A DNA stretch of 64,000 nt from Komagataeibacter sucrofermentans DSM 15973 (GCF_040581405.1 NZ_CP137157.1:80001-144000), one strand, 5' to 3'; shown: positions 45,571 to 55,418, counted from the first letter of the stretch. The notes: a model not told the origin generated them from the letters alone. Program-made: numbers and translations.

Positions 45571-45936
45571 TATTCCTTGCACTGTTCATCAGGCGGCCAC
45601 GGCGGGTGCCCACCCAATTGTGAATCTATGTGTCAGGCATAACACGATGCGCGCGCACCACACCCCTGCGGCGGATATGTCAGGCATTCGTCTTTTCGAT
45701 ATATAGCGCCCTTGTCATGCGCTTTATGCGCCATAAACCCCTGTTGTCAGCCGGTATTGCCCGGCCCGCAGGTGGCGTGCGCAAATGGGGCGCGGGGTCA
45801 ATAAGTTGTGATAACGCTTGATGCTCCCGGCTTTCTCCCCGGAAAACGGGCGCGTGCTGCAATCATGATTGAGTCCGCCCCCACTTCGTGGGAATGCTGT
45901 GGGTTCCTGCTTCTCACCCCACTGCACGGGATCAAC

Positions 45937-47700
45937 ATGCAGCATTTGCGCCTTCTCCTGAAAGATGTCTGGTACCTGACCCGCCCCTATTTCGTGTCAG
46001 AGGACAAAAAATGGGCCTGGGGCCTACTCGTGGCCGTTCTGGTGCTGACCTTCTCCATAGTGGGGATGGACCTGCTCCAGTCCTTCTCGCGCAATGTGTA
46101 TTACACGGCGCTGCAGCAGCGTGATGCCACCACCTTCCTGCGCGGGCTGTTCTGGTATGTGCATAACGAGAGCGGGTATGTGCCCGGCTTTTTCATCATC
46201 ACCATCCCGGCCATCCTGTTCAGTGTCTATGCAACCTACCTGCAGCAGATGCTCGGCCTGCGCTGGCGGCGGTGGCTGACCGCGCGCATGACGCGGCAGT
46301 GGATGGAGCACCAGACCTATTTCCGCATCGCCATCACCACGTCGGGCCTCGAGGCCGGGGCCGACAACCCCGATCAGCGCATACAGGAAGACCTGAACAA
46401 ATTCGTAACCGATACCCTCGCGCAGTTCATTGACCTGCTTTCCAATATCGTAACGCTGTTCAGCTATGTCGGGCTGTTGTGGGTGCTGTCCGGCCCGCTG
46501 GAAATATGGGGCATGTCCATACCGGGCTATTTCTTCTGGGCGGCGCTGATCTATTCCGTGGTGGCGACATGGGTGACGCATCTGGCAGGGCGCAAGCTGG
46601 CGGGGCTGCAGTTCTTCCAGCAGCGCGCCGAGGCCGATTTCCGCTACAGCCTGGTCCATGTGCGCAGCAACACGGAAGGCATCGCGCTCTATCGGGGCGA
46701 GGCGGAGGAAAAGGCCGGGCTGGATCGTTCTTTTTCCGCCGTTTACACCAATTTCCTCTCCATCATGCGCCGGACCAAATGGCTGGGCCTGCTGACCACG
46801 GGGCTGGATGTGGTATCGGGCAACTTCGCGCTGCTGGTGGGCTCGATCCGCTATTTCGCGGGCAAGATGAGCTTCGGCACGCTCATGCAGCTTGTCATGG
46901 CGTTCTCTCGCGTGCAGGGCGCGATGGCGTGGCTGTCGAACTCTTACGGCGCCCTGACCATATGGCACGCGGAGGTGGCGCGTCTGGCCACCTTCCAGCG
47001 CGTGATGGACCGCGCGCAGGCCATGAAGAGCGAGGTCAGCCTCATTGCAGCCCCCGCCGGGGCAGGCATGCAGGTCAGCGGGCTGGACGTGTTCCGCCCT
47101 GATGGCACGGCGCTGCTCAGGGATGTGAACTTTACGCTGCCCCAGGGGCAGATGACGGTGGTGACCGGCCCCTCGGGCACCGGCAAGTCCACGCTGTTCC
47201 GGGTGCTGGCGGGCATCTGGCCTTTTGCCAAAGGCACGATCACGCGCCCTGACGTGCCGATGATGTTCGTGCCCCAGCGCCCCTACATGCCCACTGGCAC
47301 GCTGCGCCGGGCCGTGGCCTATCCGGTGGACAGCACGGCGTATTCCGCAACGCAGGTGGCGCAGGCGCTGCAGCAGGTGGGCCTTGGCGCGCTGGTGCCG
47401 CGCCTTGAAAACGAGGAGCCGTGGGGGCAGATCCTCTCGCCCGGCGAACTCCAGCGCCTCGCCTTTGCCCGCATTCTGCTGGCGCGGCCGGGCTGGGTGT
47501 TCCTTGATGAGTCGACCTCGAACCTCGACGCGGCATCCGAGGCCGCCCTTTACGCCCTGCTGGCGCAGGCCTGCCCGGGCATGACGGTGGTGTCGATTAC
47601 GCACCGGCAGTCGGTGGTGGGCATGCATGAAAATGCCATTGACCTCACCCCCTTTGCCGCCCGCCCGGCAGAAGTGGTCAGTGCGGACGCATCGCCCTGA
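45937..47700 (+). CDS. SbmA/YddA-type ABC transporter, fused permease-ATPase
   Basis: 587 residues from the ATG at 45937 (MQHLRLLLKDVWYLTRPYF). The permease part spans about 1-350 with SbmA/BacA-like features (QSFSRNVYYTALQQRDATTF, NPDQRIQEDLNKFV). The C-terminal ATPase has Walker A GPSGTGKST, signature LSPGELQRLAFARI and Walker B WVFLDEST. Members import peptides or cobalamin-like compounds and sit in the inner membrane. The long upstream frame to 45808 has no start signal. It is convergent with the zinc ABC operon; the two 3' ends overlap by about 22 bp. Confidence 0.9.
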   Translation: MQHLRLLLKDVWYLTRPYFVSEDKKWAWGLLVAVLVLTFSIVGMDLLQSFSRNVYYTALQQRDATTFLRGLFWYVHNESGYVPGFFIITIPAILFSVYATYLQQMLGLRWRRWLTARMTRQWMEHQTYFRIAITTSGLEAGADNPDQRIQEDLNKFVTDTLAQFIDLLSNIVTLFSYVGLLWVLSGPLEIWGMSIPGYFFWAALIYSVVATWVTHLAGRKLAGLQFFQQRAEADFRYSLVHVRSNTEGIALYRGEAEEKAGLDRSFSAVYTNFLSIMRRTKWLGLLTTGLDVVSGNFALLVGSIRYFAGKMSFGTLMQLVMAFSRVQGAMAWLSNSYGALTIWHAEVARLATFQRVMDRAQAMKSEVSLIAAPAGAGMQVSGLDVFRPDGTALLRDVNFTLPQGQMTVVTGPSGTGKSTLFRVLAGIWPFAKGTITRPDVPMMFVPQRPYMPTGTLRRAVAYPVDSTAYSATQVAQALQQVGLGALVPRLENEEPWGQILSPGELQRLAFARILLARPGWVFLDESTSNLDAASEAALYALLAQACPGMTVVSITHRQSVVGMHENAIDLTPFAARPAEVVSADASP

Positions 47701-48574
47701 CCATCAGTTCGGTATTGTGGCGCATCATGCTGATGTAGTCAGGCGCGGGGCCGCCCGCGGTGGAGAGGGCCTCGGCATAAAGCTCGCCGCCGGGCTGCGC
47801 CCCGGTAGCGTGGGCGACCTGCTGCACAAGGCGCGGGTCGGTCGCGTTTTCAAGGAAATAGGTGGTCATGCCGGTCTCGCGGATCTGCGCGATCAGCCTG
47901 CCCACATCGGCGGCGGAGGCTTCGGTCTCGGTAGAGAGGCCCTGCGGCGCCATGAAGGTCACGCCATAGGCGCGGCCAAAATAGCCAAAGGCATCATGGC
48001 TGGTCAGCACGCGCCGCCGCGCGGGCGGGATCGTGTCGATCTCGGCGCGGATGTCATGGTCAAGCGCCTGCAACTGCGCGGTATAGGCTGCGGCCGAGGC
48101 ACGGAAATCATCGGCATCCGCCGGGTCGGCCGCGATCAGTGCATCGCGGATGTTGTTGGTCCAGACAATCACGTTGGGCACGCTGTTCCATACATGCGGG
48201 TCGGTTTCCACCTGCGGGCCGTCGTGTTCGGTATGGATGTCGATCCCGTTCGATACGATGACCGGCCTGCCCTGATAGCCCGCCGCGTGGGCAAGGCGGG
48301 CAAACCAGCTTTCCAGCCCCTCGCCACTCATGAACACGACATCGGCCTGCCGCAGGGCGCGGGCGTCATCGGGGGCGGGTTCGAATTCATGCGGGTCGCC
48401 ATCGGGCGGCACCAGCGAGGTGACGGCAACATGCGCGCCGCCCACATGCGACACCACATCGGCCAGCACGGTAAAGCTCGCAACGGCATGCACGACATGC
48501 GGCGCAGGCGCGGCACGGGCAGGCAGGATGGACAGGAAACCGCAGAAGCCCAGAAGGCAGGTGAGGCGGCGCAT
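47678..48574 (-). CDS. znuA: Zinc/manganese ABC transporter binding protein
   Basis: 298 residues from the ATG at 48574, one base before the upstream stop ends. Signal peptide ends LPARAAPAP. Cluster A-I metal-binding histidines appear in GDPHEFEPAPDDARAL, DPHVWNSV and TSHDAFGYFGRAYG, and the lobe-linking helix is typical. No long histidine-rich loop is present. It scavenges Zn or Mn in the periplasm for the ZnuB/ZnuC-type transporter encoded directly upstream on the minus strand. The Zur-like palindrome ahead of the operon favours zinc. Confidence 0.87.
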   Translation of the reverse strand: MRRLTCLLGFCGFLSILPARAAPAPHVVHAVASFTVLADVVSHVGGAHVAVTSLVPPDGDPHEFEPAPDDARALRQADVVFMSGEGLESWFARLAHAAGYQGRPVIVSNGIDIHTEHDGPQVETDPHVWNSVPNVIVWTNNIRDALIAADPADADDFRASAAAYTAQLQALDHDIRAEIDTIPPARRRVLTSHDAFGYFGRAYGVTFMAPQGLSTETEASAADVGRLIAQIRETGMTTYFLENATDPRLVQQVAHATGAQPGGELYAEALSTAGGPAPDYISMMRHNTELMVRAMRPH

Positions 48575-48575
48575 G

Positions 48576-49448
48576 TCAGTGACTCCGAAAAGGGGATGAA
48601 CCACCCCCCGCGCGGATGCCGGCGGGGGAGGCGAGAAGGGAAAACAGATAGGCCGCGGAGCAGGTCAGGATGATGCACGGCCCCGCCGCCAGCCTGAAAT
48701 GGTAGGACACGAGCAGCCCCGTGAAGCCCGCCAGCATGCCCACCGTGGCCGAGAGCGCCATCATGGGCACGAGGCGGCGCGTCCACAGCCGGGCGGTTGC
48801 GGCGGGCACCATCATCATGCCGACCGACATGAGCGTGCCCAAAGCTTCAAACCCGGCCACGAGGTTGATGACCACAAGGAACAGGAACACCATGTGGTAC
48901 AGCGCCCCCCGGCTGCCGGTCATGCGCATGAAGCCGGGATCGACGCATTCCATGACCAGTGGCCGCCAGATGAGCGACAGCAGGAACAGGCTGAGCGTGG
49001 TGATGCCCGCCATCAGGTACAGGGCAGGCCCGTCAATGGCGAGAATGGTGCCAAACAGCACGTGCAGCAGGTCGATATTCGACCCCCGCGCCGAAACGAT
49101 CAGCACGCCAAGCGCCAGCGAGGTCAGGTAGAAACTGGCAAAGCTCGCATCTTCCGCCAGGTGCGTGCGGCGGCTGACCAGCCCCGCCAGCAGCGCCACT
49201 CCCAGCCCCGCCGCGATGCCGCCCAGCCCCATGGCCGTAAGCGACAGCCCGCCCGCCGCCAGAAAGCCTACGGCGGCGCCGGGCAGGATGGCATGGCTCA
49301 TCGCATCGCCAATCAGGCTCATGCGGCGCAGTTGCAGCAGCACGCCCACCGGCCCCGCCCCCATGCCCAGCGTGATGGAGGCCACCAGCGCGCGGCGCAT
49401 GAAGCCAAAGGTTGCGAACGGCTCCCATAACCCGGCCAGCACGCTCAT
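48576..49448 (-). CDS. znuB: Zinc/manganese ABC transporter permease
   Basis: 290 residues, from the ATG at 49448. ABC-3 family permease with eight to nine membrane helices (ALVASITLGMGAGPVGVLLQ, LIGDAMSHAILPGAAVGFLA with the family's conserved SHA segment). It forms the inner-membrane channel. The start overlaps the znuC stop by four bases, showing a coupled operon order small protein-znuC-znuB-znuA. Confidence 0.9.
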   Translation of the reverse strand: MSVLAGLWEPFATFGFMRRALVASITLGMGAGPVGVLLQLRRMSLIGDAMSHAILPGAAVGFLAAGGLSLTAMGLGGIAAGLGVALLAGLVSRRTHLAEDASFASFYLTSLALGVLIVSARGSNIDLLHVLFGTILAIDGPALYLMAGITTLSLFLLSLIWRPLVMECVDPGFMRMTGSRGALYHMVFLFLVVINLVAGFEALGTLMSVGMMMVPAATARLWTRRLVPMMALSATVGMLAGFTGLLVSYHFRLAAGPCIILTCSAAYLFSLLASPAGIRAGGGSSPFRSH

Positions 49449-50170
49449 GCCGGGCCACCTGTCCATGTGGGCTGCGTGTAATAGGCGCGTTGCAGCGTGC
49501 CCGGCGTCAGGATGCGCCCGGTCTCGCCCCAGATGGCCTGCCCGCCTGACAGCAGCACGACATGGGGAAAGCAGGTGCGGATCTGGTGCATGTCATGCAG
49601 CACGGCGATGATGGTGCGGCCCTGCGCGTGCCATTCACGCACCAGCGCCAGCAGATCCTGCGTGGTGGGGGCATCAAGCGCTGTGAACGGCTCATCAAGC
49701 ATGATGACGGTGGCATCGGTCATGAGCAGGCGCGCGAACAGCAGGCGCTGGAACTGCCCCGCCGAGAGCGCGTCGATCATGCGCCCGGCCTGTTTCTCCA
49801 GCCCCACGCGGCGCAGCGCATCGGCTGCGCGCTGGCGCACGGCAGGGCTGGCGGCGCCAAAGGCCCCGGTCTGGCGCCATGCGCCACTGAGCACCATGTC
49901 CGTCACACTGATGGGAAAGGCGCGGTCAATGATGCGGGCTTGCGGCAGGTAGCCAAAATCCTGCGCGCGCAACCCGCCAAGTGTAATTTTGCCCGCCGCA
50001 AGCGGCACCTCGCCGAGTATGGCGCGCAACAGGGTGGACTTGCCCGCGCCATTGGCGCCTGCGATGGCGGTCATGCTGCCTGGCGCGAAGCTGCCGGTGA
50101 CATGCTGCCACACCGGCGTGCCGTTGAGTGCGACACCCGCATCATCCAGCCCGATGGCGCCATGGCTCAT
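49445..50170 (-). CDS. znuC: Zinc/manganese ABC transporter ATPase
   Basis: 241 residues. Walker A GANGAGKST (about 38-46), signature LSAGQFQRLLFARLL, Walker B VIMLDEPFTALDAPT and the H-loop VLHDMH are all present. It powers import through ZnuB. ATGA overlaps on both sides couple it to the small protein gene before and the permease after. Confidence 0.92.
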   Translation of the reverse strand: MSHGAIGLDDAGVALNGTPVWQHVTGSFAPGSMTAIAGANGAGKSTLLRAILGEVPLAAGKITLGGLRAQDFGYLPQARIIDRAFPISVTDMVLSGAWRQTGAFGAASPAVRQRAADALRRVGLEKQAGRMIDALSAGQFQRLLFARLLMTDATVIMLDEPFTALDAPTTQDLLALVREWHAQGRTIIAVLHDMHQIRTCFPHVVLLSGGQAIWGETGRILTPGTLQRAYYTQPTWTGGPA

Positions 50171-50367
50171 GGCTGGGCTACGGCCCAGGCCACCAGCCCC
50201 CATAACACGCCACAGGGCAGCGCCATGCACACCAGCCGCTGCCACCCTGCGCGGGCCATCCATGTCAGTGGCAGGGGCGTTGCTGCCCCGGGGGCGGCGG
50301 GGTGGGGCATTGTCGTGTTGCTGTCCTGCGGGGCATGGCGGGCGGCAGACGGGGACGGGAATGGCAT
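50167..50367 (-). CDS. Small membrane protein, first gene of zinc operon
   Basis: 66 residues beginning MPFPSPSAARHAPQDS, with one membrane helix near the C-terminus (LVCMALPCGVLWGLVAWAVA). It overlaps znuC by four bases and is the first frame after the Zur-like palindrome at 50383-50395, only about 16 bp downstream of it. Small proteins of this sort accompany zinc ABC genes in other Proteobacteria, but no family is assigned. Confidence 0.55.
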   Translation of the reverse strand: MPFPSPSAARHAPQDSNTTMPHPAAPGAATPLPLTWMARAGWQRLVCMALPCGVLWGLVAWAVAQP

Positions 50368-50382
50368 GGGAACGCCCAAAGT

Positions 50383-50395
50383 GTTATAATATAAC
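50383..50395. promoter_or_regulatory. Zur-box-like palindrome
   Basis: GTTATAATATAAC is a perfect palindrome and, with the following AT, matches the core of the proteobacterial Zur consensus (GTTATANTATAACAT). It lies between the leftward zinc ABC operon and the rightward LysE-type gene, so zinc-dependent repression of the transporter, and possibly of both, is likely. Confidence 0.7.
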
Positions 50396-50461
50396 ATCCG
50401 TTTACAGCACAGACTTGCCATCCGTCAAGCGAAGGCTGCATTGTTACGCCATGCGCATGGC

Positions 50462-51109
50462 ATGATCGGGGTGGAACGGGTGAGCTTTCATACATGGCTG
50501 TTGTTTGCCGCCACTGCCTTCCTGCTCTCGGCCATGCCAGGGCCAAACATGATGCATGTCATGTCCATCAGCGTGCGTCAGGGCCTGCTGCGCAGCACGG
50601 GGGTCATGGCAGGGTGCATGCTGGCCATCGTGCTCGTGGTGTGCGCATCCCTTGCGGGCATGGCGGGTGTGCTGGCAACGTCGCCCCGGCTGTTTGCGGT
50701 GCTGCGCGTGGTGGGGGCGGCGTATCTGGTGTTTCTGGGCGTGCGCGTGTGGATGGCGCGCGACACGGAAGGCGAGGGCGCGCAGGCTGCGGATGAATGC
50801 CCGCCCGCTGCATGGCATGACCTGTTTCGTGACGGATTCCTGACCGGCATCAGCAACCCCAAGCTGCTGCTGTTTGCGGCCGCCTTCCTGCCGCAGTTCG
50901 TCAACCCTGCCGCCCCGCACATGCCGCAATACGGGCTGCTGGTCACCACCTTCGTGTTTGTGGAGGCGTTCTGGTACCTGGTTTACGCGGGGGGCGGGCG
51001 CATGCTGTCGGCCTGGCTGCGCACGCCGGTGGTGCGGCGGGTCTTTGCCATCGTGACCGGGCTGGTGTTCATGGGGTTCGGGGCCATGCTGCTGCTGGCG
51101 CGCGTCTAG
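50462..51109 (+). CDS. LysE/RhtB-family exporter
   Basis: 215 residues from the ATG at 50462. The RhtB start pattern FLLSAMPGPNMMHVMSISVR and the following QGLLRSTGVMAGCMLAIVL are clear. About six membrane helices, with GFLTGISNPKLLLFAAAFLP in the middle loop. These proteins export amino acids or small metabolites. It diverges from the zinc operon, with the palindrome about 65 bp upstream. Confidence 0.9.
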   Translation: MIGVERVSFHTWLLFAATAFLLSAMPGPNMMHVMSISVRQGLLRSTGVMAGCMLAIVLVVCASLAGMAGVLATSPRLFAVLRVVGAAYLVFLGVRVWMARDTEGEGAQAADECPPAAWHDLFRDGFLTGISNPKLLLFAAAFLPQFVNPAAPHMPQYGLLVTTFVFVEAFWYLVYAGGGRMLSAWLRTPVVRRVFAIVTGLVFMGFGAMLLLARV

Positions 51110-51112
51110 CAA

Positions 51113-51406
51113 GCCTGTTTGAAAACAGCTGCGCCAAAAACTTTCTGACTGATGGCGTCCGGGCCGGATGGGCAGGGTCCATGTTCCACCCGGCTGTGCG
51201 GGCTATGAAAGCCGGGTCATACAGGGCGATTGGTCAAGCAGGCGTCTTTGACTGACATACACATATAGACATCTGTATCCATAAGGACACAGTCATGCGC
51301 TATATGACGATGACGCGATTAATATATTTATACGGATATAGACGCTGCTTCAGGTGGGTTATATACGGCCATGCATGTTCAAAATGGCTAACGAAATGGA
51401 ATCAGC
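51113..51406. other. Intergenic, weak repeat copy and receptor leader
   Basis: 51113-51150 holds a degenerate backbone repeat (GTTTGAAAACAGCTGCGCCAAA). The rest is moderately AT-rich near 51250-51370 and likely contains the receptor promoter; no Fur-type palindrome is evident. Confidence 0.4.
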
Positions 51407-53743
51407 ATGGCCAGAATGACCGCAGGGATGGCGTGGATGCTTTCGGCCAGTCTTGGCGCCCTGCTCATCCCCTCGGCCCATGCACGGGGCACGGATGCGG
51501 ACAGGGGCAAAAAAGCCCTTTCGACCGCCCAAAGCACCCCTGCCCCCGATGATGCCGTAGGCTCCGCCAATGCGGAGGAAATGACCGTGATCGGCCACCA
51601 CCGCATGGTGGCGGGTGCCGCGGCCAACTATAATAAAAAGATGGCCAATCTCGGCCCGCTGGGTACGCGCCGCACGCTTGATACGCCCATGTCGATCATG
51701 ACCGTGCCGCATGACGTGATCGTCAACCAGCAGGCGCGCAACATCAACGACCTGATGCAGTACATCCCCTCGGTGCAGCTTGAAACGCGCGGCGACCCCG
51801 GCACCAGCCGCCCGCAGTCGCGCGGGTTCGAGGCGGATGTGATCTCAAACAGCCGCATCGACGGGCTGAACGCCTTTACGGTCACGCCCTACGCCGCCGA
51901 GCAGTTCGATAACGTGCAGGTGCTCAACGGCCTTGCGGGCGCCCTGTACGGACCCCAGAACCCGGCGGGCACGTTTGAATACGGCCTCAAGCGCCCGACC
52001 GACGAGCGCATCAACCGCCTGGTGGTGGGTGTTGATTCCGTCGGCACGCTGATGGAAAACGTCGATGCATCGGGCCGCGCGGGCAAGCATGGCTGGTTTG
52101 GCTACCGCATCAACCTGCTGCATGGCGATGGCACGTCCTATGTGCAGGATAGCTGGGTGCGCCGTAACATGGTCAGCGCCGATTTCGATATCCATTTCGA
52201 CCGCGATACCGTGCTGGAACTCGATGCCAGCCATTACACCTTCGATGAGCGCGGCATGCCCGCGGGCGTCAACCTCAAGGGCTATAACCTGCCCACGGCC
52301 CCTGACCTGGGCAAGCCCCATATGGGGCAGGACTATGCGGGCTACAATTCCGAGAACAACGTCTTCCTCGCCAAGCTCAGGCACCGCATCAATGATGACT
52401 GGAGCTTTGTCATTGGCGGGCTGTATCAGGATTCCGGGCGGCAGGTGTTTGAATCAGCCGATTCGCTGACCAATAATTCCGGTGGCTACAGCCAGTCCCT
52501 TTCGGCCGCCACCACGGTCAATGACTTCAAGGTTGGCAGTAACATGGCCTATATCAACGGCCATGTGCGTACCGGCTTCATCAAACATGATCTGGTCATT
52601 GGCACCAATGGCTACATGGAAGGCGGCTATAACCCGCTGAGCGGGCAGAGCTATACCGCGGTCAAATCAGGCTCGCTGTACAACCCCACCGTGGCGCCCA
52701 ATGGCCCGCAGCCCTATTACAGCGGCAGGTATCAATCGCAGTACGTGCGCTACCAGTCGATGATTCTGGGTGACACGCTGCATTTCAACAGGCACTGGTC
52801 GGTCATGGGCACGCTGGCATGGAGCTGGCTGGATCAGGACAGCACCGCGACGGTCGCGGGCGCTTCAACCAAAAGCATCGAGAACGGCTACACCGTCACC
52901 ACCACCCATCTGGCCAGGGGCAAGACCACCAACAGCCGGGCCGATGCAGCCTTCAGCCCCATGGCCAGCCTGGTCTACAAGCCGACCGATAACCAGACCG
53001 CCTATTTCACCTATGGCCGTTCGCTGCAGGCGGGCACGACCGCCCCGGCCGATGCGCTCAATGCCAATGGCCTCACCTCCCCCGTGCATAGCGAGGAATA
53101 TGAGGTGGGCTACAAGATGCAGTGGCGCCAGATGCAGTTCAACGTGGCGGGTTTTCGCGCCACGCGCAGCTATGCCTTCTATGAAGGCAGCAACACGCTG
53201 TATGGCAATTTCGGCACGCAGCGCAATTATGGCGTGGAGTTTCAGGCCATGGGCCACATCACGCCCCGCCTGTCGGTTATTGGCGGCATGACGTGGATCG
53301 ATGCCGAAGTGACCCATGCAGCCTTTGCCGCCCTCAACAACAAGGAAGTCGTGGGCGTGGCCCCCCTGCAGGCCAATGCGCTGATGGATTACCGCATTCC
53401 GTTCCCGCGTGGCTTCGCGCTCAATGGCCTGGCGGTCAATGCCAATGTGCATTACACGGGCCGCCGCGCGGCGGATATTACGAATTCGACCTATGCCGGT
53501 TCCTACGTAACACTGGATATGGGCCTGCGTTATCCGTTCCGTGCGGCAAAGCACCCGTGGATGGCGCGCTTTGGCGTAACGAACGTGGCCAATGAGCGGT
53601 ACTGGTCCTCGGTCTATAATGGCACGGTCTCGAGTGCGGGTGTCACGACCAGGGACCCGACGGCGAAATCGCTCAACGCTGGCAGCGCCGCCTATGCCGG
53701 CATGCCGCGTGCCTTCCACTTCACGCTGGAAGCCGACTTCTGA
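51407..53743 (+). CDS. TonB-dependent siderophore-type receptor
   Basis: 778 residues. Signal peptide (MARMTAGMAWMLSASLGALL, cleavage near AHARG), a TonB box candidate EEMTVIGHHRM (about 57-67), a plug domain (TPMSIMTVPHDVIVNQQARN, SVQLETRGDPGTSRPQSRGF), and a 22-strand barrel ending in GMPRAFHFTLEADF with terminal phenylalanine. It resembles ferrichrome/ferric-siderophore receptors. It is a single gene; no siderophore permease is adjacent. The stand-alone TonB-domain protein at 30383 is too far away to be an operon partner. Confidence 0.92.
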   Translation: MARMTAGMAWMLSASLGALLIPSAHARGTDADRGKKALSTAQSTPAPDDAVGSANAEEMTVIGHHRMVAGAAANYNKKMANLGPLGTRRTLDTPMSIMTVPHDVIVNQQARNINDLMQYIPSVQLETRGDPGTSRPQSRGFEADVISNSRIDGLNAFTVTPYAAEQFDNVQVLNGLAGALYGPQNPAGTFEYGLKRPTDERINRLVVGVDSVGTLMENVDASGRAGKHGWFGYRINLLHGDGTSYVQDSWVRRNMVSADFDIHFDRDTVLELDASHYTFDERGMPAGVNLKGYNLPTAPDLGKPHMGQDYAGYNSENNVFLAKLRHRINDDWSFVIGGLYQDSGRQVFESADSLTNNSGGYSQSLSAATTVNDFKVGSNMAYINGHVRTGFIKHDLVIGTNGYMEGGYNPLSGQSYTAVKSGSLYNPTVAPNGPQPYYSGRYQSQYVRYQSMILGDTLHFNRHWSVMGTLAWSWLDQDSTATVAGASTKSIENGYTVTTTHLARGKTTNSRADAAFSPMASLVYKPTDNQTAYFTYGRSLQAGTTAPADALNANGLTSPVHSEEYEVGYKMQWRQMQFNVAGFRATRSYAFYEGSNTLYGNFGTQRNYGVEFQAMGHITPRLSVIGGMTWIDAEVTHAAFAALNNKEVVGVAPLQANALMDYRIPFPRGFALNGLAVNANVHYTGRRAADITNSTYAGSYVTLDMGLRYPFRAAKHPWMARFGVTNVANERYWSSVYNGTVSSAGVTTRDPTAKSLNAGSAAYAGMPRAFHFTLEADF

Positions 53744-53857
53744 AAACGCGGCGTTTTTTTGCAAGGTCCCGCGCACCCGCTTGTGATGCCGCGCGGGGGC
53801 GCGAAAGGCGGGTGGCAGTCCCATATTTCCTTCAACCATAAGGGAAGGAACGCCACC

Positions 53858-55312
53858 ATGACCGAACCCACGATCCCGACATTGAAGGACTGCCCCATCG
53901 GGCTCGATGCCACCGGCACACGGCGCGAGAAGGACTCGATGGGCGAAATCGATGTACCCGCCAGCCATTACTGGGGCGCGCAGACCCAGCGCAGCCTCGT
54001 GCATTTCTCGATCGGGCGCGACCATATGCCCATCGAGGTATGCCATGCCTATGGCATCGTGAAAAAGGCGGCGGCCCAGGTGAATGCGGCTGACGGGCGC
54101 ATGCCGCAATGGAAGGCCGACGCCATCAGCCGCGTGGCCGATGAGGTGATCGCGGGCAGGCTGGATTCCGAATTCCCGCTTTTTGTCTGGCAGACCGGCT
54201 CGGGCACCCAGACGAACATGAACGTGAACGAGGTGATCGCCAACCGCGCCATCCAGCTTCTCGGCGGTGTCATCGGCTCCAAAAGCCCCGTCCACCCCAA
54301 TGATGACGTGAACATGGGCCAGTCGAGCAATGACTCGTTCCCCACGGCCATGCATGTCGCAACCCTGCTGGAAATCGACACCCGCCTGCTGCCACGCGTG
54401 CGTGAACTGATTGAAAGCCTGCGCAGCAAGGCGGAGGAGTGGATGCAGGTGGTCAAGATCGGCCGCACCCACCTGCAGGATGCCGTGCCGCTCACGGTGG
54501 GGCAGGAGTGGTCAGGCTGGGCCCAGCAGCTTGAAGATGCGCTCGAGGCGGTCGAGGCCGCGCGCCCCGGCCTGCTGCAGCTTGCGGCAGGCGGCACGGC
54601 GGTGGGCACGGGGCTGAACGCCCCGCCGGGTTTCAGCCGTGCCATTGCCAAGCGCATTGCCGCGCTGACCGATAAACCCTTTGTCACGGCACCCAACAAA
54701 TTCGCGGCCCTTGGCGGGCTTGATGCCATGGTGCGGGCCTCGGCGGGGTTGCGCGGGGTTGCGGTCAGCCTGCTCAAGATTGCCAATGACATGCGCCTGC
54801 TTGGCTCCGGCCCGCGTTGTGGACTGGGTGAACTACACCTGCCGGAAAACGAACCCGGCTCCTCCATCATGCCCGGCAAGGTCAACCCGACCCAGTGCGA
54901 GGCGATGGTGATGATCTGCACGCAGGTGCTGGGCAACGATGCAACGGTGGCGTTTGCGGGCAGTCAGGGCCAGCTTGACCTGAACGTGATGCGCCCGGTG
55001 ATCGTGGCCAATGTGCTGCATGCCATCCGCATCCTTGCCGATGGATGCCATAATTTCCGTGTGTTTTCGGTGGAGGGCACCACGCTCAACCGCAAGCGCA
55101 TTGATGCGTATGTGGCAGGCTCGGTCATGCTGGTGACCGCCCTCAGCCCCGAGATTGGCTATGACCGGGCCTCGGCCATCGCCCATCAGGCCATGGAACA
55201 CGACATCAGCCTGCGCGAGGCGGCGCTGGCATCGGGTTTTGTTGATGGCGCGACCTTTGACCGGCTTGTGCGCCCGCTTGATATGGTGGGCAAGGGCGTG
55301 GGCGGGGCCTGA
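53858..55312 (+). CDS. fumC: Fumarate hydratase, class II
   Basis: 484 residues from the ATG at 53858, after a GGAAGGA site. The fumarase signature GSSIMPGKVNPTQCEAM (about 338-354) is intact, together with GSGTQTNMNVNEVIANRA and TSSND-equivalent GQSSNDSFPTAMH. It converts fumarate to malate in the TCA cycle and needs no iron-sulfur cluster. Family length is usually about 460; the extra N-terminal 18 residues are not unusual. Followed by a full repeat element. Confidence 0.96.
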   Translation: MTEPTIPTLKDCPIGLDATGTRREKDSMGEIDVPASHYWGAQTQRSLVHFSIGRDHMPIEVCHAYGIVKKAAAQVNAADGRMPQWKADAISRVADEVIAGRLDSEFPLFVWQTGSGTQTNMNVNEVIANRAIQLLGGVIGSKSPVHPNDDVNMGQSSNDSFPTAMHVATLLEIDTRLLPRVRELIESLRSKAEEWMQVVKIGRTHLQDAVPLTVGQEWSGWAQQLEDALEAVEAARPGLLQLAAGGTAVGTGLNAPPGFSRAIAKRIAALTDKPFVTAPNKFAALGGLDAMVRASAGLRGVAVSLLKIANDMRLLGSGPRCGLGELHLPENEPGSSIMPGKVNPTQCEAMVMICTQVLGNDATVAFAGSQGQLDLNVMRPVIVANVLHAIRILADGCHNFRVFSVEGTTLNRKRIDAYVAGSVMLVTALSPEIGYDRASAIAHQAMEHDISLREAALASGFVDGATFDRLVRPLDMVGKGVGGA

Positions 55313-55315
55313 GAA

Positions 55316-55400
55316 GTTAAAAGTTTCTGGGTGCCGCCTTTTTTCAAAAAGGCGGCGTTCCCTGAAGCTTTCTGAAAAAAGCTTCACCAAAAAAACGTCT
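55316..55400. repeat. Backbone extragenic repeat, copy 6 (full form)
   Basis: Same two-hairpin layout as copy 2: GCCGCCTTTTTTCAAAAAGGCGGC, then GAAGCTTTCTGAAAAAAGCTTC and CACCAAAAAAACG. It separates two convergent genes (fumC and the gluconolactonase-like gene), fitting a bidirectional terminator. Confidence 0.75.
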
Positions 55401-55418
55401 GTTTTTTAAGGCAGGTTT

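Noticed and set aside
46024-47628. 534-codon minus frame opposite the SbmA-like gene
   Set aside because: Shadow of a gene with intact ABC motifs; composition is not protein-like.
47627-48673. 348-codon plus frame over the zinc-binding protein gene
   Set aside because: Antisense to znuA, which has a signal peptide and metal ligands.
52865-54472. 535-codon minus frame across the receptor and fumC
   Set aside because: It overlaps two well-supported genes in antisense and has a His/Arg/Gly-rich composition typical of shadow frames.
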